Assembly (NCBI GenBank): GCA_900315095.1
Contig: OMXS01000001.1
Location: 186,001 to 250,000 of the forward strand
Reading direction: 5' to 3'
Length of the DNA: 64,000 nt
Source: an uncultured Prevotellaceae bacterium
Lineage (GTDB): Bacteria; Bacteroidota; Bacteroidia; Bacteroidales; Bacteroidaceae
Shown here piece after piece: positions 1 through 7,533 of this stretch. Made by a program: the position numbers and the translations under genes. The notes beneath the pieces are model-generated. The model searched no databases and had not been told where the DNA came from. It worked only from the letters and a program-made list of their open reading frames with translations. Each line of letters begins with the position of its first letter. Position 1 is the first letter of the stretch.

Positions 1-323
1 TTGTGAATCTCAATGGTGTCGGTTCCATACTCCTTTTCGTAACTCTCCTGAACGGTTTCTGCAGGCAGCTTTCCTGGCTTTCGGCAGAGTATTACGCCTG
101 CACCGAGGCGGACGGCAAGTGCTGACGCCATTACGAATCCTCGACTCTCGATGCCTACAACCTTTGTGATGCCCTTGTCTTTGTATAGTTCATAGAGCTC
201 GTCTATCATTTCTTGAAGACATTCTCCGTTCTTAAACAGGGTGGTAACGTCACGGAAGTTGACTCCCTTTACTGGGAAATCTGGAATGCATCTCAGATTA
301 TCCATTAACAGTTTGTTGTTCAT
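1..323 (-). CDS. apt: adenine phosphoribosyltransferase, 3' part cut off by the window
   Basis: The protein begins MNNKLLMDNLRCIPDFPVKG and runs off the left edge after 107 codons. The type I phosphoribosyltransferase signature VVGIESRGFVMASALAVRLG and the following RKPGKLP loop are present, matching Apt, which makes AMP from adenine and PRPP in the cytoplasm (purine salvage). The start is the ATG at 321-323; an in-frame ATG six codons later fits less well with the usual Apt N-terminus. A -7 box (TAACTTTG on the minus strand, 327-334) sits only three bases upstream, so the message may be almost leaderless. It lies downstream of mnmG on the same strand, separated by 125 bases that hold parS. 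Confidence 0.93.
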   Translation of the reverse strand, partial: MNNKLLMDNLRCIPDFPVKGVNFRDVTTLFKNGECLQEMIDELYELYKDKGITKVVGIESRGFVMASALAVRLGAGVILCRKPGKLPAETVQESYEKEYGTDTIEIH

Positions 324-326
324 ACG

Positions 327-334
327 CAAAGTTA
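327..334 (-). promoter_or_regulatory. putative -7 box of apt
   Basis: TAACTTTG on the minus strand matches the Bacteroidetes TAnnTTTG box and ends three bases before the apt ATG. No TTTG is seen 19-21 bases upstream, so this is only half of the consensus. Confidence 0.4.
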
Positions 335-366
335 TATTTTGTTGATTTTTAATTAATTGCACATCA

Positions 367-386
367 ATTGTTTCACGTGAAACAAT
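367..386. promoter_or_regulatory. parS-like centromere site (ParB binding palindrome)
   Basis: ATTGTTTCACGTGAAACAAT is a perfect 20-bp palindrome. Its 16-bp core TGTTTCACGTGAAACA (369-384) is identical to the classical chromosomal parS sequence, which ParB binds to nucleate the partition complex near oriC. It lies in the 125-bp gap between apt and mnmG (gidA), a gene often found near bacterial origins. No parA or parB gene is in the window. That the site works here is inferred from sequence identity. Confidence 0.85.
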
Positions 387-410
387 GTATTATTCTCCTT
401 CTTTTTCCCT

Positions 411-437
411 CTTCGCTCACTACTCAACCATCAACCC
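411..437. repeat. word repeat of the CAACCATCAACCCTCAGCCTTC type
   Basis: This stretch, just past the mnmG stop codon, is made of related short words. Near-copies of its AGCCTTC...ACCATCAAC phrase occur twice in the coaD-ybeY gap (32013-32098). It is one member of the spacer-repeat class described in the findings. Confidence 0.5.
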
Positions 438-448
438 TCAGCCTTCTT

Positions 449-2401
449 TCATCTTCCCATCAGCACGAGCAGCACATTGATGTCGCTCGGAGATACTCCT
501 GGGATGCGCGATGCTTGCGCAAGTGTCTCTGGGTTGATGCGTGAGAGTTTCTGACGTGCCTCGATGGAGATGTGGTTCATGGACATGTAGTCGAATCTTC
601 CTTTAATCTTGATGTTCTCCAGTCGGTGCATCTTGTCGGCCACCTCACGTTCCCTTTCGATATAGCCGGCATATTTCATTCTCACCTCTGCCGCCTCTGC
701 AATCTCCTCTTTTCTGTTGTCGGGTGCGTCAAGCGCCTCTTTCAGTTCGGGGATAAGTGTTGCCAGTTTGTAGATATCTATCTGTGGACGGCCTAGAAGT
801 TCAATAGCCTTGCAGCCTGTGCGTAGTGGGGTAGTGCCGAAAGATTCGAGGGCGCTTGCCGTTTCTTTTGGTTTCATCGACGTCTTGCGACAGATCTCAA
901 TTATATGTTCTATGTGGCGGCTTTTCTCCTCCCACCAGTCGAGTCTTTCGCGTTTGGCAATTCCTAGTTCGTATGCTTTTCTGGTAAGTCGTGCGTCAGC
1001 ATCGTCTTGTCTTAGAAGGATGCGATATTCGGCTCTTGAAGTGAACATTCGGTACGGTTCGTCCACACCTTTTGTCACTAAATCATCGATGAGAACGCCA
1101 ATATACGACTCGTCTCGATGCATGATAAACTGGGTGTTGGGCGTTGGGTGTTGTGCATCGGCTCCCGCGAAAAGTGCCGCATTTGCTCCTGCTACTAATC
1201 CTTGTCCTGCTGCCTCTTCATAACCCGTTGTTCCGTTCACTTGACCCGCGAAGAACAGTCCTTTGATTTTCTTCGATTCCAACGAATGATTCAGTTGCGT
1301 AGGGTCGAAGAAATCGTACTCTATAGCATAGCCAGGACGGTACACTTTCATATCTCTGAGTGCGGGAATTCGTTTAAGTGCCTCTATCTGAACATCAATA
1401 GGCATGCTCGAAGAGAAACCGTTGAGATACATTTCGTTGGTGTCTGTGCCTTCAGGTTCTAAGAAGAGAGGGTGACTTTCACGGTCAGGGAAGGTCATCA
1501 GTTTTGTCTCTATCGAAGGGCAATAACGAGGACCGATACTGTGTATTTGTCCGTTGTAGAGTGGGGAATCGGCCAATCCTGAGCATAACACCTCATGAAC
1601 CTCAGCATTAGTTGAGAAAGTCCAACAGGGGAGTTGTGGCAGTTGGCGTGCCTCGCCCATGTAAGAGAACTTGTGGAAATCGGTCTCTCCCGGTTGAATC
1701 TCTGCATCCTCGAAATGTACCGAGCGACGGTCAATGCGAACAGGGGTGCCTGTTTTCATTCTCGCTGATGTAATCCCGTGACGTGTTATGCTTTCTGTGA
1801 AATGCTCAACTGCAGGTTCTGCTATCCTGCCTCCTGGCACCATCTTGCGTCCAACATGCATAAGTCCGTTGAGGAAGGTGCCTGCGGTGATAATAACGGC
1901 TTTGGCATGAAGTTCAACTCCCCATATTGTGCGGACACCTATAACGCTTTTTGCGTTGTCTCTGGATATTTCAGAATCTCCTGTTTGCTCGGATTCTGCT
2001 GGTTTCCCTTTTTCTTCTACGAGCAGTTCGTCTGCTTGGTCTTGCCAGATATCAAGGTTTGGTGTGTTGTCAAGCATAGAACGCCATTGCCATATGAACT
2101 TCCCGCGGTCACATTGTGCGCGAGGACTCCACATGGCAGGTCCCTTTGAGCGGTTCAGCATGCGGAACTGTATCGCCGTAGCATCGGTCACCAGTCCCAT
2201 CATTCCGCCCAAAGCGTCAATCTCCCTCACAATTTGGCCCTTGGCAATGCCGCCAACTGCGGGGTTGCAGCTCATCTGTGCAATTTTGTTCATGTCCATT
2301 GTCACGAGGCAAGTCTTTGCCCCCATGTTGGCACTTGCACATGCTGCTTCGCATCCTGCGTGGCCACCGCCAATGACAATCACATCGTATTTCAGAATCA
2401 T
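449..2401 (-). CDS. mnmG: tRNA uridine-5-carboxymethylaminomethyl(34) synthesis enzyme MnmG
   Basis: A 650-residue FAD protein which, with MnmE, installs the aminomethyl or carboxymethylaminomethyl group on wobble uridine 34 of certain tRNAs. The N-terminal FAD loop GGGHAGCEAA, TAGTFLNGLMHVGR, FAGQVNGTTGYEEAAGQG and YRMFTSRAEYR motifs are all present, and the C-terminal helical domain ends normally. It is about 20-25 residues longer than usual. An acidic, Ser-rich insert lies at about 129-152 and a short insert AQHPTPNTQF at about 415-425; the second is encoded by a repeated CCCAACGCCCAACACCC word (1133-1153). A -7 box (2425-2432) lies 24 bases upstream of the ATG. Confidence 0.97.
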   Translation of the reverse strand: MILKYDVIVIGGGHAGCEAACASANMGAKTCLVTMDMNKIAQMSCNPAVGGIAKGQIVREIDALGGMMGLVTDATAIQFRMLNRSKGPAMWSPRAQCDRGKFIWQWRSMLDNTPNLDIWQDQADELLVEEKGKPAESEQTGDSEISRDNAKSVIGVRTIWGVELHAKAVIITAGTFLNGLMHVGRKMVPGGRIAEPAVEHFTESITRHGITSARMKTGTPVRIDRRSVHFEDAEIQPGETDFHKFSYMGEARQLPQLPCWTFSTNAEVHEVLCSGLADSPLYNGQIHSIGPRYCPSIETKLMTFPDRESHPLFLEPEGTDTNEMYLNGFSSSMPIDVQIEALKRIPALRDMKVYRPGYAIEYDFFDPTQLNHSLESKKIKGLFFAGQVNGTTGYEEAAGQGLVAGANAALFAGADAQHPTPNTQFIMHRDESYIGVLIDDLVTKGVDEPYRMFTSRAEYRILLRQDDADARLTRKAYELGIAKRERLDWWEEKSRHIEHIIEICRKTSMKPKETASALESFGTTPLRTGCKAIELLGRPQIDIYKLATLIPELKEALDAPDNRKEEIAEAAEVRMKYAGYIEREREVADKMHRLENIKIKGRFDYMSMNHISIEARQKLSRINPETLAQASRIPGVSPSDINVLLVLMGR

Positions 2402-2424
2402 AAATAAACAAACCTTATGCCGTG

Positions 2425-2432
2425 CAAAATTA
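2425..2432 (-). promoter_or_regulatory. putative -7 box of mnmG
   Basis: TAATTTTG on the minus strand fits TAnnTTTG and lies 24 bases upstream of the mnmG ATG. The nearest TTTG (2445-2448) is only 12 bases away, so the -33 element is not convincing. Confidence 0.35.
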
Positions 2433-2560
2433 CTAAAAGTTTTGCAAATATGTATCTTATTCTCATTTTTTGATTAATTAGCACTTAAATGTTAACAAAT
2501 ACTAATTCGTGCAAGCTCTTTTATCGTTGAGTTTTCTTAATTACAGGTTTCATAGATATG

Positions 2561-2671
2561 CTTTTTGCATCATGAAAAACGTCCTTTCTCAATGCGATTG
2601 ATGTCCTTTCGTCGTTCCAAATGGCATCTTTCGTGGCATGAAAGACCATCTTTCGTTGTACCGTTAACAAG
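2561..2671. repeat. 22-bp tandem array A, upstream of the sdh/frd promoter
   Basis: Five units begin with CTTT at 2561, 2584, 2606, 2628 and 2650: one 23-bp step, then exactly 22 bp each. The middle of each unit varies while CTTTC(g) recurs. Unit 4 contains the dyad CTTTC-N7-GAAAG. Unit 3 contains GTTCCAAATGG, which is also found in array C at 27078-27099, and the unit 2 region contains TGCGATTGATG, also found in array C. With the promoter that follows it fills most of the 491-bp gap between mnmG and sdhC. Confidence 0.7.
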
Positions 2672-2732
2672 AAGTAAGCCTGTGTTTACTATTGAAAAAT
2701 TGAATATTTTCTGTTTTTTTCTACTCCAAATA

Positions 2733-2763
2733 TTTGAATATTCATTAATTTATGGTATATTTG
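2733..2763 (+). promoter_or_regulatory. promoter of the sdhCAB operon
   Basis: TTTG at 2733-2736, a 19-base spacer, then TATATTTG at 2756-2763: a full Bacteroidetes-type -33/-7 pair. Transcription from about 2768 would give a leader of roughly 125 nt before the sdhC ATG. The leader contains a perfect 7-bp hairpin, CAATACC/GGTATTG (2783-2804). Confidence 0.65.
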
Positions 2764-2892
2764 CACCGTAAAACATACTCAACAATACCTAAATCAAGGT
2801 ATTGCTCGTCTGCAAAATGTCATTATTTAGCATGCAAGGGAAACCGAGTTTAAATTAAATTCTAATATTAAATAATTCAAAATCAATCATTT

Positions 2893-3588
2893 ATGTGGTT
2901 AATTAATTCATCTATTGGAAGGAAGGTCGTGATGTCTGTCACTGGCATCTGCCTCATCCTTTTCTTGACTTTCCACTGTGCAATGAACGTTGTTGCGCTC
3001 TTTTCTGGAGCGGGTTACAACATGATTTGCGAACTGTTGGGGTCTAACTGGTATGCCGTTGCCGCCACTTGTGGTTTGGCTGCATTGGCATTGATTCACA
3101 TCTTCTACGCTTTCTGGTTGACGATGCAGAACCGCAAGGCTCGCGGTCCTGAGCGTTATCACGAGACAGCACGCAGAAGTGAGGTGTCATGGGCTTCTCA
3201 GAACATGCTCGTTTTGGGTATTATCATTCTTCTGGGCTTGCTTCTCCACCTCTACAACTTCTGGTATAACATGATGTTTGCCGAGCTGGTTGGCATGGAA
3301 GGTTTGGCTCATGGTCCTGCCGATGGTTTCGGTTGGATTAAGGAGACATTCTCAAATCCTGTTTTCGTGGTGCTTTATGTCATCTGGCTTGTTGCTATTT
3401 GGTTCCATCTCTCTCACGGTTTCTGGAGCGCTATGCAGACACTCGGTGTGAACGGAAAGATATGGTTCAAGCGTTGGAAGGTTATCGGTTTGATTTACGT
3501 CACCGTGCTTATGGCGTTGTTCCTCATCGTTGTTCTCGCCTTTGCTTTTGGCATTGCCCCAAGCCTTTGCTGTGGCGCATGTGCCTAA
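2893..3588 (+). CDS. sdhC: succinate dehydrogenase/fumarate reductase cytochrome b subunit
   Basis: A 231-residue polytopic membrane protein with five hydrophobic segments, matching the single fused cytochrome b anchor (SdhC/FrdC type) of Bacteroidetes. The segments carry membrane-buried histidines that could hold haem b, in FLTFHCAMN, ALIHIFYAFW, LLHLYNFW and WFHLSHGFW. It anchors the flavoprotein and iron-sulphur subunits encoded downstream and passes electrons between them and menaquinone. In fermenting Bacteroidales this complex usually works as fumarate reductase on the way to succinate. The start ATG follows a long AT-rich leader, and the protein starts MWLINSSIGRKVVMSVTG as usual for the family. 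The gap to sdhA is 61 bases and contains repeated GTAAATT words. Confidence 0.95.
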   Translation: MWLINSSIGRKVVMSVTGICLILFLTFHCAMNVVALFSGAGYNMICELLGSNWYAVAATCGLAALALIHIFYAFWLTMQNRKARGPERYHETARRSEVSWASQNMLVLGIIILLGLLLHLYNFWYNMMFAELVGMEGLAHGPADGFGWIKETFSNPVFVVLYVIWLVAIWFHLSHGFWSAMQTLGVNGKIWFKRWKVIGLIYVTVLMALFLIVVLAFAFGIAPSLCCGACA

Positions 3589-3649
3589 TGGCATAGAATG
3601 AGAATTAGAACAATTGTAAATTGTAAATTCGAAAATCGTAAATTACATT

Positions 3650-5632
3650 ATGACAAAGACATTAAATTCAAGGATTCCAGAAGGCCCAGTGGCCGAGAAA
3701 TGGACTAATTATAAAGCACATCAGCGTCTGGTGAACCCAAAGAACAAGCTGAAGCTCGACGTTATCGTCGTAGGTACAGGTTTGGCAGGTGCCAGTGCTG
3801 CCGCTTCTCTTGGAGAGATGGGTTTCAACGTGCTTAACTTCTGCATTCAAGACTCTCCGCGCCGCGCTCACTCTATCGCAGCTCAGGGTGGTATCAATGC
3901 AGCAAAGAACTATCAGAACGACGGTGACTCGGTTTATCGTCTGTTCTACGATACTGTCAAGGGTGGTGACTACCGTGCTCGTGAGGCAAATGTTTACCGC
4001 TTGGCAGAGGTTTCTAACAATATCATCGACCAGTGCGTGGCTCAGGGTGTGCCTTTCGCACGTGAGTATGGCGGCATGCTTGCCAACCGTTCGTTCGGTG
4101 GTGCTCAGGTGAGCCGTACTTTCTATGCAAAGGGTCAGACAGGTCAGCAGTTGCTGCTCGGTGCTTATTCTTCGCTGATGTGTCAGGTAAACGCAGGCAA
4201 GGTGAAGCTTTACACCCGCTATGAGATGGAAGATGTGGTTATTGTTGATGGCCGTGCACGCGGTATCATCGCAAAGAACCTCGTATCAGGACAGCTCGAG
4301 CGTTTCTCAGCAAATGCCGTTGTAATCGCTACTGGCGGATACGGAAACACCTATTTCCTCTCTACCAACGCTATGGGTTGCAACTGTACAGCAGCTGTTC
4401 AGTGCTTCCGCAAGGGTGCTTACTTTGCAAATCCTTCTTACGTTCAGATTCACCCGACATGTATTCCTGTACACGGTGACAAGCAGTCAAAGCTTACGCT
4501 CATGTCTGAGTCTCTGCGTAATGATGGCCGTATCTGGGTTCCTAAGAAGCTGGAGGATGCTAAGGCATTGCAGGCAGGCACAAAGAAGGGTAGCGATATT
4601 CCTGAAGAAGACCGCGACTACTATCTCGAGCGCCGCTATCCAGCATTTGGTAACCTCGTTCCTCGTGACGTTGCGAGCCGCGCAGCCAAAGAGCGTTGCG
4701 ACAAGGGTTATGGCGTTAACAATACCGGTCTTGCCGTATTCCTCGACTTCTCTGAGTCTATCGAGCGTCTCGGCATCGATATCGTTCGCCAGCGCTACGG
4801 CAACCTCTTCGACATGTACGAGGAGATTACCGACGTTAATCCAGGCGAACTGGCTAACGAAATCAACGGAGTGAAATATTACAACCCGATGATGATTTTC
4901 CCGGCAATCCACTACACAATGGGTGGTATCTGGGTTGACTATGAGCTGCAAACCACTATCAAGGGTCTGTTTGCTATCGGCGAGTGCAACTTCTCTGATC
5001 ATGGTGCTAACCGACTCGGTGCTTCTGCACTTATGCAAGGTCTGGCAGACGGTTACTTCGTATTGCCTTACACCATCCAGAATTATCTCGCTGACCAGGA
5101 TGTATGGCCACGCATTTCTACCGATCTGCCAGAGTTTGACGAGGCAGAGAAGGGTGTTAACGCTGAGATTGACCGACTGATGGGCATTCAGGGCAAGCGT
5201 TCTGTTGACTCTATCCATAAGGAATTGGGTCACATCATGTGGGAACACGTGGGTATGGGACGTACTGCCGAGGGTCTGAAGGAAGGCATCGAGCTCATCA
5301 AGAAACTGAAGAAAGAGTTTGACACCAACCTCTTTATCCCTGGAAAGAAAGAAGGTCTCAACGTGGAACTTGACAAGGCTATCCACCTGCGCGACTTCCT
5401 CCTCATGGGCCAGCTTGTTGCTTACGATGCACTTCACCGTAACGAGTCTTGCGGTGGTCACTTCCGCGAGGAATACCAGACCGAGGAAGGTGAGGCAAAA
5501 CGTGACGATGAGAACTTCTTCTATGTTGGTTGCTGGGAGTATCAGGGCGACGATACCGCTGCTCCTGAGCTCATCAAGGAACCACTTGAGTATGAGGCAA
5601 TCAAGGTACAAACGAGAAATTATAAGAATTAA
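3650..5632 (+). CDS. sdhA: fumarate reductase/succinate dehydrogenase flavoprotein subunit
   Basis: A 660-residue FAD subunit that interconverts succinate and fumarate. The Rossmann loop is [19 protein letters not shown], the covalent-FAD region is [15 protein letters not shown] (the His is the attachment residue in the family), and the active-site regions IQIHPTC and [12 protein letters not shown] are present. The length matches the long Bacteroidetes SdhA. It is the second gene of the sdhCAB operon, but a foreign-looking four-helix-bundle gene lies between it and sdhB. The start is the ATG after ...TAAATTACATT; no better start lies upstream in frame. Confidence 0.97.
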   Translation: MTKTLNSRIPEGPVAEKWTNYKAHQRLVNPKNKLKLDVIVVGTGLAGASAAASLGEMGFNVLNFCIQDSPRRAHSIAAQGGINAAKNYQNDGDSVYRLFYDTVKGGDYRAREANVYRLAEVSNNIIDQCVAQGVPFAREYGGMLANRSFGGAQVSRTFYAKGQTGQQLLLGAYSSLMCQVNAGKVKLYTRYEMEDVVIVDGRARGIIAKNLVSGQLERFSANAVVIATGGYGNTYFLSTNAMGCNCTAAVQCFRKGAYFANPSYVQIHPTCIPVHGDKQSKLTLMSESLRNDGRIWVPKKLEDAKALQAGTKKGSDIPEEDRDYYLERRYPAFGNLVPRDVASRAAKERCDKGYGVNNTGLAVFLDFSESIERLGIDIVRQRYGNLFDMYEEITDVNPGELANEINGVKYYNPMMIFPAIHYTMGGIWVDYELQTTIKGLFAIGECNFSDHGANRLGASALMQGLADGYFVLPYTIQNYLADQDVWPRISTDLPEFDEAEKGVNAEIDRLMGIQGKRSVDSIHKELGHIMWEHVGMGRTAEGLKEGIELIKKLKKEFDTNLFIPGKKEGLNVELDKAIHLRDFLLMGQLVAYDALHRNESCGGHFREEYQTEEGEAKRDDENFFYVGCWEYQGDDTAAPELIKEPLEYEAIKVQTRNYKN

Positions 5633-5650
5633 TTAGTAAATTAGGGTGTA

Positions 5651-5670
5651 GGTCGTTTAGTCGTTTAGGG
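5651..5670 (+). repeat. left CGTTTAG word repeat flanking the inserted gene
   Basis: GGTCGTTTAGTCGTTTAGGG. Its reverse complement matches 6065-6082 on the other side of the four-helix-bundle gene with one gap and two mismatches, so the gene is bracketed by an imperfect inverted repeat. Confidence 0.6.
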
Positions 5671-5679
5671 ATATTAGCA

Positions 5680-6063
5680 ATGGAGACTCACAAGGACTTA
5701 CGTGTTTGGCAGCAGAGTATGGAGATGGTGACATCAATATATCTGATGACCAAAACCTTTCCAAAAGAAGAACTCTTCGGATTGGTTGCGCAAATGCATC
5801 GTGCTGCAGTCTCGGTCCCCTCTAATATTGCTGAAGGCTATGCAAGAGGCACAGATAGAGAAAAACTGCATTTCCTGCGTATCTCTTCTGGCTCAATATC
5901 TGAAATAGAAACTCAATTAATGCTGAGTTTAAATTTAGGATATATCGGTCAGGAAACTTACGATGAATTATCAGAATTGATAACATCCATATGGAAACAG
6001 TTGAACTCTCTGATAAGTTTCTTAAAAAACAGAATGTCTCCTCAAGAGCAGTTGCCATTTTAA
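5680..6063 (+). CDS. four-helix-bundle protein (23S rRNA intervening-sequence family)
   Basis: A 127-residue all-helical protein with the family hallmarks: N-terminal DLRVWQQSMEMV, then FPKEELFGLVAQMHRAAVSVPSNIAEGYAR, and a C-terminal helix ending LISFLKNR. Proteins of this fold were first noted in intervening sequences of 23S rRNA genes and are related in structure to the Avd accessory protein of diversity-generating retroelements. Their job is unknown; RNA binding is often proposed. It sits between sdhA and sdhB, in the same direction and 47 and 43 bases away, so it must be co-transcribed with the respiratory complex. Inverted CGTTTAG words on both sides suggest insertion. No reverse transcriptase or rRNA is nearby. 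Confidence 0.9.
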   Translation: METHKDLRVWQQSMEMVTSIYLMTKTFPKEELFGLVAQMHRAAVSVPSNIAEGYARGTDREKLHFLRISSGSISEIETQLMLSLNLGYIGQETYDELSELITSIWKQLNSLISFLKNRMSPQEQLPF

Positions 6064-6064
6064 T

Positions 6065-6099
6065 CCCAAACGACCGAACGACGAATTCCCCAAACGACC
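6065..6099 (+). repeat. right CGTTTAG-type word repeat flanking the inserted gene
   Basis: The segment begins CCCAAACGACCGAACGAC and carries a second CCCCAAACGACC at 6088-6099. It is inverted relative to 5651-5670 and ends seven bases before the sdhB ATG. Confidence 0.6.
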
Positions 6100-6106
6100 A
6101 ATAGTT

Positions 6107-6862
6107 ATGGCTAAAAATATTTCATTCACATTACATTTCTGGCGCCAGAACGGACCAAGAGAAGAAGGCCACTTCGACACACGCCAGATGAAGGATATTC
6201 CTGATGACACCTCGTTCCTTGAGATGCTCGATATTCTCAACGAGGAACTCATCAACGAGGGAAAAGAACCTTTCGTGTTCGACCACGACTGCCGCGAGGG
6301 TATCTGCGGTATGTGCTCACTCTATATCAACGGACATCCACACGGACCGGCAACAGGAGCAACAACGTGTCAGCTCTATATGCGCCGTTTCGAGGATGGA
6401 CAGGACATTTGGGTTGAGCCTTGGCGCTCTGCTGCATTCCCTGTAATTAAGGACTGTATGGTTGACCGCGGTGCATTCGATAAGATTATCGCTGCTGGCG
6501 GTTACAATACCATCCGTACAGGTCAGGCACAGGATGCCAATGCCATCCTTATTCCAAAGGAAGATGCAGACGAGGCAATGGACGCTGCAAGCTGCATCGG
6601 TTGCGGTTGTTGCGTAGCAGCCTGCAAGAACGGCTCTGCAATGCTCTTCGTGTCATCTAAAGTGTCACAGCTTGCTCTGCTCCCACAGGGACGTCCAGAG
6701 GCAGCAAAGCGCGCCAAAGCAATGGTTATGAAGATGGAGGAACTCGGTTTCGGTAACTGTACCAATACCCGCGCTTGCGAGGCAGAATGTCCGAAGAACG
6801 AGTCAATCTCTAACATTGCGCGTCTGAACCGTGAGTTCATCACAGCGAAATTCAAAGATTAA
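6107..6862 (+). CDS. sdhB: succinate dehydrogenase/fumarate reductase iron-sulphur subunit
   Basis: A 251-residue subunit that carries electrons between FAD and quinone. The 2Fe-2S plant-ferredoxin loop CREGICGMCSLYINGH plus a later TTC is in the N-terminal half. The C-terminal half has CIGCGCCVAACKNG and CTNTRACEAECPKN for the 4Fe-4S and 3Fe-4S clusters. It is the last gene of the sdhCAB operon, separated from sdhA by the four-helix-bundle insertion, and is followed by a strong intrinsic terminator at 6887-6927. Confidence 0.97.
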   Translation: MAKNISFTLHFWRQNGPREEGHFDTRQMKDIPDDTSFLEMLDILNEELINEGKEPFVFDHDCREGICGMCSLYINGHPHGPATGATTCQLYMRRFEDGQDIWVEPWRSAAFPVIKDCMVDRGAFDKIIAAGGYNTIRTGQAQDANAILIPKEDADEAMDAASCIGCGCCVAACKNGSAMLFVSSKVSQLALLPQGRPEAAKRAKAMVMKMEELGFGNCTNTRACEAECPKNESISNIARLNREFITAKFKD

Positions 6863-6886
6863 GGATTTACCTGTATAATACGTATT

Positions 6887-6927
6887 GTTGCACCCTTCTT
6901 TTTAGGTAAAGAGGGTGCAACTTTTTT
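6887..6927 (+). terminator. intrinsic terminator after sdhB
   Basis: GTTGCACCCT and AGGGTGCAAC form a perfect 10-bp stem around a 15-base loop, followed at once by TTTTTT. Confidence 0.9.
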
Positions 6928-7044
6928 GTTTAAGAATGTGAGCGGGATGACAAAAAAGATTTGCAATTATATACAATGGTACTCTGAATAATATTATTTG
7001 TCATAAGGCAATAGAGATAATAAGCAAAATATACTAGAAATTAC

Positions 7045-7330
7045 AAAAAGACCTCACCACCTCACTTTTATACTTATAACCCCTGTGTTTATAAGGGTTT
7101 CAGGGAGGGAGGTGTTTGCCAAACAGGTCACTCAACACCTCACTCAACAGGTCACTTTTTATATAATGAATGTCAAGAAGCAAGTATTATCGAAAATTCG
7201 CCATACAGAAATAAAATGAGGGAGGTGTTAGGTGAGGTGTTGAGTGACCTGTTTGGCAAACACCTCCCTCCCTGAAACCCTTGTAATCAAAGGGAATTCG
7301 AGAAGTAAAGTGAGGTGGTGAGGTCTTTTT
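7045..7330. repeat. long inverted repeat element, copy 1
   Basis: The arms begin AAAAAGACCTCACCACCTCACTTT and end with its reverse complement AAAGTGAGGTGGTGAGGTCTTTTT. Inside them, 7093-7143 and 7232-7282 are perfect 51-bp inverted copies. The central loop of about 80 bases has no reading frame worth calling. It lies between the convergent sdhB and dus genes. A second copy is at 49354-49657. No transposase or clear target duplication is seen. The remaining part of the 671-bp gap (7331-7442) shows nothing else I recognise. Confidence 0.9.
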
Positions 7331-7442
7331 CAATATTGATATATACATTCAAATTATAGCAGTTATATAATTTAAATGATTGCCGAAAAGGAAACAACAG
7401 CCAATAAGTATGGTTTATAAATCCCATTTATGTACTATTGAA

Positions 7443-7488
7443 TTTCAAGAAGACACAAGTGACAAAACAAAGTTAATAACTTTGTCTT
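7443..7488. repeat. short member of the AACAAAGTTAATAACTTTGT hairpin family
   Basis: The TTTCAAGAAGACACAAGTG head matches 26891-26908 with one or two changes. It is followed by ACAAAGTTAATAACTTTGT, which is self-complementary apart from its centre. It lies about 45 bases downstream of the dus stop codon and may act as a terminator-like hairpin. Confidence 0.55.
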
Positions 7489-7533
7489 GAGTTTAGATAT
7501 GTTGGGGGAAACGAATGGTTATGATGTAGAATG

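Noticed and set aside
4487-5611. Long 374-codon open frame antisense to sdhA
   Set aside because: It lies wholly opposite a strongly conserved gene and has no promoter or family motif; codon bias of sdhA explains the open frame.
7045-7330. Reading the long inverted repeat as a CRISPR array or insertion sequence
   Set aside because: There are no regular repeat-spacer units and no transposase frame in either copy; only an inverted repeat can be supported.
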